A stretch of 6,919 nucleotides of DNA from Acidobacteriaceae bacterium (GCA_019237515.1 JAFAGX010000059.1:1-6919); one strand, 5' to 3'. Shown: positions 1-6,558, counted from the stretch's first letter. Made by a program: numbers and translations. Notes: a model not told the origin generated them from the letters alone.

Positions 1-612
1 GAATACCGCTACCCCCAACTTGGCGTCGTCACCGCCAACGAGCTGCACATTCCGGTGAGCGATCCCGCCCATCCGAGGCCGACGTTCCTTCAGTTGCTTT
101 CGGCTGACACCGACTATAGCTTCTGGGTGCCACAGTTGGCCGGCAAGACGGATCTCGTTCCGAATCATCCCAACCGGATGTGGGTGGATCCGGAGCGAGC
201 GGGAGTCTTTTTCGGTCAGTGCGCACAATACTGCGGAACCCAGCACGCCAAGATGCTCCTGCGGGTGTCGGTCGATACTCCGGAAGACTTTGCACAGTGG
301 ATTCGTGGCCAACAACGGCCCGCAGTTGCAGACGAACGAGTTGCCGCCGGGCAACAGGTATTCGAAACCACGGCCTGCATTAATTGTCACTCAATCAGCG
401 GGACTGTAGCGAACGGGCGCTTTGGCCCGGATTTGACGCACTTGATGAGCCGCACCACGATTGCCGCGGGCGCGGCGCTCAACACGCCGGAGAATCTCCG
501 CCTGTGGATCCAGAACCCAGAGGCGATCAAGCAGGGTTCACTCATGCCGGCGATGAAGTTAAGCGATTCGGATTTGGACGCAGTGGTGGGTTATCTCAAG
601 ACGCTTCATTAG
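1..612 (+). CDS. coxB: Cytochrome c oxidase subunit II with fused cytochrome c (caa3 type), 5' truncated
   Basis: This is the C-terminal 203 residues of subunit II; the reading frame is open from base 1, so the start and the N-terminal membrane hairpin lie upstream of the window. The protein receives electrons on the outer face of the membrane and passes them to CoxA. Residues 1-20 hold the start of the cupredoxin domain (EYRYPQLGVVTANELHIPV). SFWVPQLAGKTDLVPN at 40-55 and the CuA loop GQCAQYCGTQHAKM at 72-85 follow, giving Cys74, Cys78, His82 and Met85. The first CuA ligand, normally His just before SFWVP, is Tyr39 (codon TAT, 115-117), and the loop Glu is Gln76. Residues about 105-203 are a cytochrome c domain with CINCH (Cys126, Cys129, His130) and a Met-Pro ligand at Met182. 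The fusion defines a caa3-type oxidase. It is followed 18 bases later by coxA. Identity is very secure; whether CuA is functional is open. Confidence 0.96.
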   Translation, partial: EYRYPQLGVVTANELHIPVSDPAHPRPTFLQLLSADTDYSFWVPQLAGKTDLVPNHPNRMWVDPERAGVFFGQCAQYCGTQHAKMLLRVSVDTPEDFAQWIRGQQRPAVADERVAAGQQVFETTACINCHSISGTVANGRFGPDLTHLMSRTTIAAGAALNTPENLRLWIQNPEAIKQGSLMPAMKLSDSDLDAVVGYLKTLH

Positions 613-630
613 GGAAGCCGAAGAACAGTT

Positions 631-2304
631 ATGTCATCAAACGCGATCACAATTCCTGGCCTGCGGGTTGAAGAGAAGCCTTGGGCGGACGTGCTTCACG
701 GTTGGATAACAACTGTCGATCATAAGCGACTGGGGATTCTCTACATCATTTATGCGCTGGTGTTTCTGCTGTTCGGTGGCATCGAGGTCCTGATCATTCG
801 CATTCAGTTGATGCATTCGCACAACGATTTCGTCTCTCCCCAAGCCTTCAACCGCATGTTCACCATGCACGGCACAACCATGATCTTTTTCGTGGTGATG
901 CCTGTTCTGTTCGGATTTGCGAACTACCTCGTGCCGTTGATGATTGGCGCGCGGGACATGGCGTTTCCCCGGCTGAATGCATTCGGTTTTTGGCTGACGG
1001 CATTTGGCGGTCTCCTGCTGTACTTCAGTTTCCTTGGGGGAAGCGGACTTTACGGCGCAGGCAACGCACCGGACGTCGGCTGGTGGGCGTACGCGCCTTT
1101 AACCGCGCGCGCGTTTTCACCTGGCCACAGCTCAGACTATTGGACGCTGGCACTCCTGGTTTCCGGATTTGGAAGCATCGCAACGTCGATCAACATTATC
1201 GCCACAATTTTTTGTCTGCGATGCCCTGGTATGACGCTCAATCGCATGCCCCTGCTAGTGTGGCTCTACCTTGTGATGGCAGGCCTGGTACTGATCGCGC
1301 TCACGCCGCTATCGGCTGCACAGATCATGTTGATGATCGATCGGTATCTCGGAGGCCATTTCTTCGAAACCCACGCCGGCGGATCCGCGGTGCTCTGGAT
1401 GCACTTCTTCTGGATCTTCGGTCATCCAGAAGTTTACGTATTGGTGATTCCAGCTTTTGGTTTCTTGTCGGAAATTGTTCCTGTTTTTTCACGCAAACCG
1501 ATTTTCGGATACCCAGTTATGGTGGCCGCCTCGGTGGGCATCGGGTTTATAAGCCTCAGCGTGTGGGCACACCACATGTTCACGGTCGGAATGAATTCTT
1601 ATGCCAACAGCTTTTTCGCGATCACCACCATGGCGATCGGCGTTCCAACCGGAATCAAGATCTTTAACTGGCTTGGCACCATGTGGGGCGGCAAGATTCA
1701 GTTCAAGGTACCGATGCTGTTCTCGATCGGCTTTCTGTTTCAGTTCTTGATCGCAGGTCTCACCGGCATCATGCAAGCGGCTGCGCCCTTCGACTGGCAG
1801 CTCAGTCTGTCCTATTTCGTTGTGGCGCACTTTCACTATGTGATCGTGGGCGGGATTATGTTTGCTCTATTTGGAGCGTTTTATTACTGGTATCCGAAAA
1901 TGATTGGCCGGATGCTGAACGAGCGTCTGGGCAAATGGCATTTCTGGCTCTTCCTGATCGGTTTCCATCTCACCTTCGACGTGATGCACATTCCCGGATT
2001 ACTGGGCATGCCGCGGCGCATCTACACCTACGAGCCCGGGCGCGGTTGGGACACACTGAATCTCATCGTGTCGATCGGCGCCTTCATTCAGGCGATCGCG
2101 ATTCTCGTGTTCGTCGCCAACCTCATCATTTCGTACTTCAAGGGAGCCGAAGCGGGGAACGATCCCTGGGATGCATGGACGCTGGAGTGGTCTACAAGCT
2201 CTCCACCCCCTGCCTACAACTTTGCAGCGGTACCGCTGGTTGCGAGCCGCCGTCCGTTGTGGGACCTGAAACATCCGGAAGATCCGGACAGCCAGTATGA
2301 ATGA
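631..2304 (+). CDS. coxA: Cytochrome c oxidase subunit I (heme-copper oxidase, A1-type)
   Basis: Catalytic subunit that reduces O2 to water and pumps protons across the inner membrane. The 557 residues form a core of about 12 helices plus a short hydrophilic tail. Ligands are recognisable: His80 (FTMHGTT) and His402 for low-spin heme a; His400 for heme a3; His265, His314 and His315 for CuB; Tyr269 (GHPEVY) for the His-Tyr cross-link. Glu267 in HPEVY, Asp109 and Asn116 (RDMAFPRLN) mark an intact D channel. Thr340 and Lys343 (PTGIK) mark the K channel. These define the A1 class. The pair that normally binds Mg/Mn above heme a3 (His-Asp in QLHDTYFVVAHFH) is Ser392-Leu393 here (QLSLSYFVVAHFH). 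The ATG at 631 follows a modest purine-rich stretch (GGGAAG, 612-617) and gives an N-terminus of normal length for the family. It sits between coxB and coxC in the usual order. Confidence 0.98.
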   Translation: MSSNAITIPGLRVEEKPWADVLHGWITTVDHKRLGILYIIYALVFLLFGGIEVLIIRIQLMHSHNDFVSPQAFNRMFTMHGTTMIFFVVMPVLFGFANYLVPLMIGARDMAFPRLNAFGFWLTAFGGLLLYFSFLGGSGLYGAGNAPDVGWWAYAPLTARAFSPGHSSDYWTLALLVSGFGSIATSINIIATIFCLRCPGMTLNRMPLLVWLYLVMAGLVLIALTPLSAAQIMLMIDRYLGGHFFETHAGGSAVLWMHFFWIFGHPEVYVLVIPAFGFLSEIVPVFSRKPIFGYPVMVAASVGIGFISLSVWAHHMFTVGMNSYANSFFAITTMAIGVPTGIKIFNWLGTMWGGKIQFKVPMLFSIGFLFQFLIAGLTGIMQAAAPFDWQLSLSYFVVAHFHYVIVGGIMFALFGAFYYWYPKMIGRMLNERLGKWHFWLFLIGFHLTFDVMHIPGLLGMPRRIYTYEPGRGWDTLNLIVSIGAFIQAIAILVFVANLIISYFKGAEAGNDPWDAWTLEWSTSSPPPAYNFAAVPLVASRRPLWDLKHPEDPDSQYE

Positions 2305-2316
2305 AGGCAGAACTCA

Positions 2317-2913
2317 ATGAGCGCCGAGGCAATATCACTTCCTGATCTACAGCGACCCTGGACTCTTCCAAATCGCGGCAATGTCGCGATGGTCTGCCTG
2401 ATCATCGCGGAGTCGGCGATCTTCACGATTTTCGTCGTCGCCTACCTCTTCTATATAGGCAAGAGCCTGACCGGGCCAACTCCGCGCGAAGTGCTCGAAA
2501 CTCCGATTTTCTATACGATCTGCCTGCTCTCCAGCAGCCTGACCATTCACTACGCGGGAAAATTCCTTCAAGGGGGCAAGCAAGGCGCATTCTTGACCTT
2601 TTGGTCGCTCACCATTCTGCTGGGCGGCCTGTTTCTTTTTGGAACCGGACGGGAATGGCACCGGCTGATCTATCAACACGGGCTGACGATCTCCACCAAT
2701 CTCTTTGGGACAACCTATTACTCACTCGTCGGCCTGCACGGGTTTCACGTCACCGCAGGACTGATCATGCTCTCAATTGTTGGGATCCTCGCCTTTGCTG
2801 GCCGGGTTGGCAGTGAACACTCCCGTCGTGTGGAAGTGCTTTCATTGTATTGGCATTTTGTCGATGCGGTTTGGGTCGTCGTTTTCACCGTCGTTTACGT
2901 TCTGGGACGCTGA
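2317..2913 (+). CDS. coxC: Cytochrome c oxidase subunit III, short five-helix form
   Basis: Integral membrane subunit that stabilises the CoxA core and supports proton uptake. It has 198 residues with about five hydrophobic helices (roughly 22-46, 63-80, 92-110, 138-160 and 175-196). This matches the short bacterial subunit III type rather than the seven-helix mitochondrial form. Diagnostic features are the conserved Glu32 in the first helix (IIAESAIF), the block FGTTYYSLVGLHGFHVTAGL at 130-149, and YWHFVDAVW at 178-186 near the C-terminus. The ATG at 2317 lies 12 bases after the coxA stop and is preceded by AAGGCAG (2304-2310) as a ribosome binding site. Gene order and spacing support co-translation with coxA. 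Nothing is missing apart from the two N-terminal helices that this class lacks. Confidence 0.96.
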   Translation: MSAEAISLPDLQRPWTLPNRGNVAMVCLIIAESAIFTIFVVAYLFYIGKSLTGPTPREVLETPIFYTICLLSSSLTIHYAGKFLQGGKQGAFLTFWSLTILLGGLFLFGTGREWHRLIYQHGLTISTNLFGTTYYSLVGLHGFHVTAGLIMLSIVGILAFAGRVGSEHSRRVEVLSLYWHFVDAVWVVVFTVVYVLGR

Positions 2914-2916
2914 GGG
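2912..2916 (+). promoter_or_regulatory. Ribosome binding site for the 2922 gene
   Basis: GAGGG overlaps the coxC stop codon and lies five bases before the ATG at 2922. It favours that ATG over an in-frame TTG at 2850, which would extend the protein 24 residues back into coxC with an arginine-rich sequence that looks like a frame shadow. Confidence 0.6.
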
Positions 2917-2921
2917 AAAGA

Positions 2922-3788
2922 ATGGGAACCTTATTGACGACGGAGCAATTGACCGAAAACCGCGAGACTCCACGCGAAATCGAAGTACCGGCGCCTACAG
3001 CCTGGCCTTTTATCCTGGCTTTTGGATGCACCCTATTGTTTGCGGGCCTTGTTACCAGCGTTTCTGTGAGTTTGCTTGGCGCTGTGCTGTCGCTCGCAGG
3101 ATCGGTCGGTTGGTTTCGCGAGGTCTTCCCCCACGAGCACGAAGTGACAGTGCCGGTGGTTGCGGAAGAGATTCGCATAACGACCGAGCGGCGCGTAGTC
3201 GAGCAGGTTGCTGTTCCGGCCTACCAGCGCGCGTGGCTCCCGGTTCATACGTATCCAGTTTCGGCGGGCGTGAAAGGTGGACTTGCGGGAGGTGTAGCGA
3301 TGGCGGCTCTGGCCTGTGCATACGGCGTGTTAAAAGCCGGAAGCATCTGGTATCCGATCAATCTCCTCGCCGCTGCTGTCTATGCCGAATCGCTGAAACT
3401 CGGCCCCACGCAGCTTTATTCCTTTCATGCGGACAGTTTCGCGATTGCCCTGGGCCTTCACGCTGTCGTGTCAACTCTGGTGGGACTGCTGTATGGCGCG
3501 ATGCTGCCCATGTTTCCGCGCCGGCCGATTGTCCTTGGAGGACTCATTGCTCCAGTGCTGTGGTCGGGACTCCTTTACACCATTCTCGGGCTGTTGAATC
3601 CATTGCTTGCGAGCCATATTGACTGGCCCTGGTTCACGGCTTCGCAGGCGGCCTTCGGAATCGTGGCCGGGTTCGTGGTCATCCGTCATTCGCCGATGCC
3701 CACGCGCGAGAACCTGTCCTTCGTCATCCGCGCCGGGATCGAGGCTCCGGGAATTACTCCACCGCGAGAAGGGGAGGCGCGGCGATGA
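2922..3788 (+). CDS. Uncharacterised multi-spanning membrane protein in the oxidase operon (possible subunit IV-like N-terminus)
   Basis: I do not recognise a named family for the whole protein. It has 288 residues. A hydrophilic acidic start (1-25) is followed by a two-helix hairpin (about 28-64) ending in GWFREVFPHEHEVTVPV, and then a charged segment (about 80-112). The C-terminal half is hydrophobic, with about four or five helices (116-138, possibly 142-156, 172-196, 203-226 and 240-255). It ends in a polar tail. No heme or copper motif is visible. Isolated histidines (71, 73, 169, 180, 232) could be structural. Position directly after coxC, where small subunit IV genes are often found, and the small hairpin suggest that residues 23-75 may act like a subunit IV, with an extra membrane domain appended; this is inference. 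Its stop overlaps the next ATG (ATGA), so it is probably translationally coupled to the di-heme cytochrome. It could be an accessory or assembly subunit of either complex. Confidence 0.85.
   Translation: MGTLLTTEQLTENRETPREIEVPAPTAWPFILAFGCTLLFAGLVTSVSVSLLGAVLSLAGSVGWFREVFPHEHEVTVPVVAEEIRITTERRVVEQVAVPAYQRAWLPVHTYPVSAGVKGGLAGGVAMAALACAYGVLKAGSIWYPINLLAAAVYAESLKLGPTQLYSFHADSFAIALGLHAVVSTLVGLLYGAMLPMFPRRPIVLGGLIAPVLWSGLLYTILGLLNPLLASHIDWPWFTASQAAFGIVAGFVVIRHSPMPTRENLSFVIRAGIEAPGITPPREGEARR
3769..3777 (+). promoter_or_regulatory. Strong Shine-Dalgarno for the di-heme cytochrome
   Basis: AAGGGGAGG lies seven bases upstream of the ATG at 3785, inside the end of the preceding gene. It supports the overlapping ATGA start and suggests strong independent initiation in addition to coupling. 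Confidence 0.65.
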
Positions 3789-4516
3789 ACCGATTTTTCT
3801 GTCAATGTGCGGCGGGGCTCGTGAGCCTGCTACTCACGGCCTGCAGCTCTCCGCCTGGCCGCCCAAGCAAGGATTCGGAAGACCCGGCTCCGAGCCAGAT
3901 CAGCGACTTCAGTACCCTCTACGCAGAAAACTGCGCAGGTTGCCACGGAGCACGAGGACGCGGCGGAGCAGCCATCGCGCTCGCTGATCCCGTTTATCTC
4001 GCCATCATTGACGAGCCTTCCATGCGGAAAGTCATCGCCAACGGGGTACATGGAACCTCCATGCCGGCCTTCGCTCAAAGCGCGGGAGGAATGCTGACCG
4101 ATAAACAGATTGATGTGATCACTAGAGAAATTCGCTCGCGTTGGAGCCGGACAGGAATTCTCGGTGGGGCCAATACACCTTCCTATGCGGCAAGAAATCC
4201 AGGCAGTGCCGCGAATGGCGAACTCGTTTACGGAACATACTGTGGATCCTGCCACGGCCCAGATGGTCGGGGTGGGCCCAAGGGCAGCGCTATCACCGAC
4301 GATTCGTTCCTGGCTCTTGTCAGCGATCAGGAATTGCGCACGATTGTCATCGCTGGCCGACCGGAACTCGGCGCGCCAGACTGGCGTGGAAACGTGCGTG
4401 GGGAGGCAATGTCGGACCAGGAAATTACCGACGTAGTGGCATGGCTAGCATCGCACCGAGTCCAGACCCCCGGGCAGCCGTATTCCGTCGCGAATAAGCC
4501 CAACACTAAGAGGTAG
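3785..4516 (+). CDS. Di-heme c-type cytochrome lipoprotein
   Basis: Predicted outer-face, lipid-anchored electron carrier of 243 residues. The N-terminus has a positive start, a hydrophobic stretch and a lipobox LLTAC, so Cys20 would be acylated after cleavage. Two cytochrome c domains follow. The first has CAGCH (Cys50, Cys53, His54) and a typical distal ligand Met93 in TSMPAF. The second has CGSCH (Cys153, Cys156, His157), but the position where Met-Pro is expected reads GAPDW (Ala197). Met209 is the nearest later candidate. A linker of about 30 residues (120-145) separates the domains. Lying between the oxidase genes and the Rieske gene, it probably carries electrons between the bc complex and CoxB, functionally like the di-heme subunit of actinobacterial bcc complexes, although that relationship is inference. 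It could alternatively be an accessory oxidase subunit. Identity as a di-heme c cytochrome is firm. Confidence 0.93.
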   Translation: MNRFFCQCAAGLVSLLLTACSSPPGRPSKDSEDPAPSQISDFSTLYAENCAGCHGARGRGGAAIALADPVYLAIIDEPSMRKVIANGVHGTSMPAFAQSAGGMLTDKQIDVITREIRSRWSRTGILGGANTPSYAARNPGSAANGELVYGTYCGSCHGPDGRGGPKGSAITDDSFLALVSDQELRTIVIAGRPELGAPDWRGNVRGEAMSDQEITDVVAWLASHRVQTPGQPYSVANKPNTKR

Positions 4517-4520
4517 AGCA

Positions 4521-5090
4521 ATGGCCACCAAAACCGCACTTGTTCCGTCGACCGGTGCAACGATTTCCCGGCGCGGATTCTTCACGAAGTTGGGAATTCT
4601 GTTCGATGGGTTGGCGGCGGCGGTGGTCGCCGTGCCAATTGTCGGATTCCTGCTCTCGGCAATTACGCGCGGCCGGGGCAATGGATATCTGTCGTGGGTG
4701 CAACTCGGGAAGGTCGCCGATTTCCCGGAAGGCGAAACGCGGCTAGCTACATTCCAAAATCCCTACGTCATGCCGACTGACGGCGCAACCGCCGACACGG
4801 CCTGCTGGGTGCGGCGCATCGCCGGCGACCAATTTCAAGTCTTCCCGGTGAACTGCGCGCACCTGGGCTGCCCCGTTCGCTGGTTTCCACAGTCTGGTTT
4901 ATTCATGTGTCCCTGCCATGGCGGAGCGTACTACCGCGATGGCTCCCGAGCCTCAGGACCGCCCGAGCGCGGGCTTTTCGAATACCCCTACAAGGTGGAG
5001 AACGGCGTGATCACCATTCAAGCCGGTGAGTTGCCGACGCCGGGAGCAGCGATTGCAGCTCTTACCGGGAAGAAGCCACCATGCGCGTGA
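4521..5090 (+). CDS. qcrA: Rieske [2Fe-2S] iron-sulfur protein of a cytochrome bc complex
   Basis: Takes the first electron from quinol at the Qo site of cytochrome b and passes it to a c-type heme. The protein has 189 residues. A twin-arginine sequence SRRGFF at 16-21 precedes a single hydrophobic helix (about 27-48), consistent with a Tat-exported, uncleaved membrane anchor. The cluster-binding fold carries CAHLGC (Cys112 and His114 as ligands, Cys117 in the disulfide) and CPCHGG (Cys130 and His133 as ligands, Cys132 in the disulfide). GPPERGLFEYPYKV at 146-159 resembles the usual Pro-loop of the family. All cluster residues are present. The ATG at 4521 is four bases after the preceding stop, with GAGGT (4510-4514) as a ribosome binding site. 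Its stop overlaps the cytochrome b start by ten bases, so the two partners are likely made together. The symbol follows bacterial qcr naming; petA or petC are used for equivalents. Confidence 0.96.
   Translation: MATKTALVPSTGATISRRGFFTKLGILFDGLAAAVVAVPIVGFLLSAITRGRGNGYLSWVQLGKVADFPEGETRLATFQNPYVMPTDGATADTACWVRRIAGDQFQVFPVNCAHLGCPVRWFPQSGLFMCPCHGGAYYRDGSRASGPPERGLFEYPYKVENGVITIQAGELPTPGAAIAALTGKKPPCA
5067..5075 (+). promoter_or_regulatory. Ribosome binding site for cytochrome b within the Rieske gene
   Basis: GGGAAGAAG sits five bases upstream of the ATG at 5081, inside the last codons of the Rieske gene. It supports the start that overlaps that gene by ten bases. Confidence 0.5.
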
Positions 5091-6553
5091 TCAGCAGAAT
5101 CGGACAATGGTTCGACCAGCGCTTGCAGCTCGCGGCGCCGGTTCGCGAAGCAGCCGAACATCGGATCCCTCGCAAAACTTCCAGCTGGTGGTACGTTTTC
5201 GGCAGTGCCGCCTTGACTGTGTTCGTGCTGCAGATCGTGACGGGAATTCTGCTGGCGCTGGTTTATGTGCCCTCGGGCGCGGAAGCCTGGAGCAGCTTGC
5301 AAGCCCTGAACCACGCTGTGACGCTTGGCTGGTTCATCCGCGCGATGCACGGATGGGGTTCGAACTTCATGGTCGCGATCGTCCTGATCCACATGGTCCA
5401 GGTGTTTCTTTTTGGTGCGTACAAGTTTCCCCGCGAACTTACCTGGATCTTAGGCGTCTTCCTGTTGCTGATGACGCTGGGCATGGCTTTCAGTGGGCAG
5501 GTGCTGCGCTTCGATCAGGATGCCTATTGGGGGCTGGGAATTGGGGCCTCAATCTCGAGCCGCGTTCCCATTCTTGGTCCTGCGATTGTGAAATTGTTGC
5601 TAGGAGGACCAATCATTGCGGGAGCGACTCTGTCACGATTTTTCACTTTGCACGTGTTCGTGATCCCGGGATTGTTGATTGGCTTCGTTGGCCTCCATGT
5701 CTTGATGGTGCTCACGCTGGGCATCAATGAATGGCCGATGCCGGGGCGCATTGTAAAGCGGGCGACATACATCAGCGAGTACCACGAATTAACCAAGAAA
5801 GATGGTGTGCCGTTCTTCTCCTATGGCGCGTGGAAAGATATGTTCTTCGCAGCATTCATCATCCTGGCCGTCGCCGCCTGCGCGCTCTACTTCGGTCCGT
5901 TTGGGCCGACCGGCACCCCCGATCCAACCATCATCCAGACCGTTCCTAAACCGGACTACTTTTTCCTCCGGCTGTATGCTTTGCTGTCGCTGCTCCCGCC
6001 TTCGCTTGAGACCCCGGTACTTCTGATCGGGCCCGTGATGGTGATTGCCGGACTGTTGCTTCTTCCGTTTCTCTCCGGCGAAGGGGAGAAAAGTTGGAAG
6101 CGCCGGCCGATTGCGGTTCTGACCGTGCTACTGATCGCAATCACGCTCGGCACTTTCACCCATCTCGCGGGATACACGCCCTGGAGTCCGCACATGAATG
6201 CGTGGAGCAGCGATCCGGTGCCTGACGACTTCATCCATGGCTCGACCGCGTTAGAGCGGCAAGGCGCTTTGGTGTTCCAGGTCAAGCAGTGCCGTAACTG
6301 TCACTCACTTGGAGAAAGTGGTGGACAGAGAGGGCCGGCTCTTGACCGGGTGGCCGTGCGTCTCACGCAAGACCAGCTTATCCGGCAGGTCATTCAAGGA
6401 GGCGGCAACATGCCGGCTTACGGCAAGAACTTAACTCCCGCGGAAACCACCGCCCTGGTGGCTTTTCTCAAGACTCTGCATCCGAAGGGACAACCTCCAG
6501 CGCGCGATTCTTCCCGCGATATCGCGCTCAAGCAATCTGGATCGCAACCATAG
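5081..6553 (+). CDS. qcrB: Cytochrome b fused to a C-terminal cytochrome c
   Basis: Core of the quinol:cytochrome c oxidoreductase, 490 residues. Helices A-D (about 36-62, 84-110, 121-143 and 187-216) carry the b-heme ligands His90/His104 and His191/His206. The second pair is 15 apart, as in b6-type proteins. Three further helices (about 253-272, 310-330 and 343-362) resemble b6f subunit IV fused in line. The Qo motif is PDYF (291-294) instead of PEWY or PDWY. The Cys that attaches the extra heme in b6 (before the first long helix) is Val39 here. With seven helices the C-terminus should lie on the outer face, where residues about 385-470 form a cytochrome c domain with CRNCH (Cys404, Cys407, His408) and Met444 in GNMPAYG. 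This tethered heme may replace cytochrome c1. It shares ten bases with the Rieske gene and is followed by ctaG. Identity is firm; the symbol is by analogy (petB is also used). Confidence 0.95.
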   Translation: MRVISRIGQWFDQRLQLAAPVREAAEHRIPRKTSSWWYVFGSAALTVFVLQIVTGILLALVYVPSGAEAWSSLQALNHAVTLGWFIRAMHGWGSNFMVAIVLIHMVQVFLFGAYKFPRELTWILGVFLLLMTLGMAFSGQVLRFDQDAYWGLGIGASISSRVPILGPAIVKLLLGGPIIAGATLSRFFTLHVFVIPGLLIGFVGLHVLMVLTLGINEWPMPGRIVKRATYISEYHELTKKDGVPFFSYGAWKDMFFAAFIILAVAACALYFGPFGPTGTPDPTIIQTVPKPDYFFLRLYALLSLLPPSLETPVLLIGPVMVIAGLLLLPFLSGEGEKSWKRRPIAVLTVLLIAITLGTFTHLAGYTPWSPHMNAWSSDPVPDDFIHGSTALERQGALVFQVKQCRNCHSLGESGGQRGPALDRVAVRLTQDQLIRQVIQGGGNMPAYGKNLTPAETTALVAFLKTLHPKGQPPARDSSRDIALKQSGSQP

Positions 6554-6558
6554 GAGAG
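6552..6558 (+). promoter_or_regulatory. Shine-Dalgarno for ctaG
   Basis: AGGAGAG, starting inside the cytochrome b stop codon, lies seven bases before the ATG at 6566 and selects that start. Confidence 0.6.

Noticed and set aside
55..612. Reading the CoxB part as a complete short gene starting at base 55
   Set aside because: The frame is open to base 1 and the sequence before 55 encodes conserved CoxB residues, so the gene is truncated by the window edge.
990..1667. A 225-codon open frame on the + strand inside coxA
   Set aside because: It lies wholly within coxA in another frame, is rich in Arg/His/Ser without any domain pattern, and coxA is unmistakable.
2850..2921. Upstream TTG start extending the unknown membrane protein into coxC
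   Set aside because: The 24 extra residues are an arginine-rich shadow of coxC; the ATG at 2922 has a ribosome site at proper spacing.
2777..3622. A 281-codon + strand frame overlapping coxC and the membrane protein gene
   Set aside because: Its composition (many Arg, Cys, Ser) is typical of a shadow frame, it has no ribosome site, and it conflicts with two better-supported genes.
3800..3808. Cys-x-Cys in the lipoprotein signal region as a metal site
   Set aside because: The cysteines at residues 6 and 8 lie in the signal peptide, which would be removed on cleavage at Cys20, and do not form a heme motif.
3830..4255. A 141-codon minus-strand frame opposite the di-heme cytochrome
   Set aside because: No recognisable domain, and it is antisense to a gene with clear heme motifs; long antisense frames are expected in GC-rich coding DNA.
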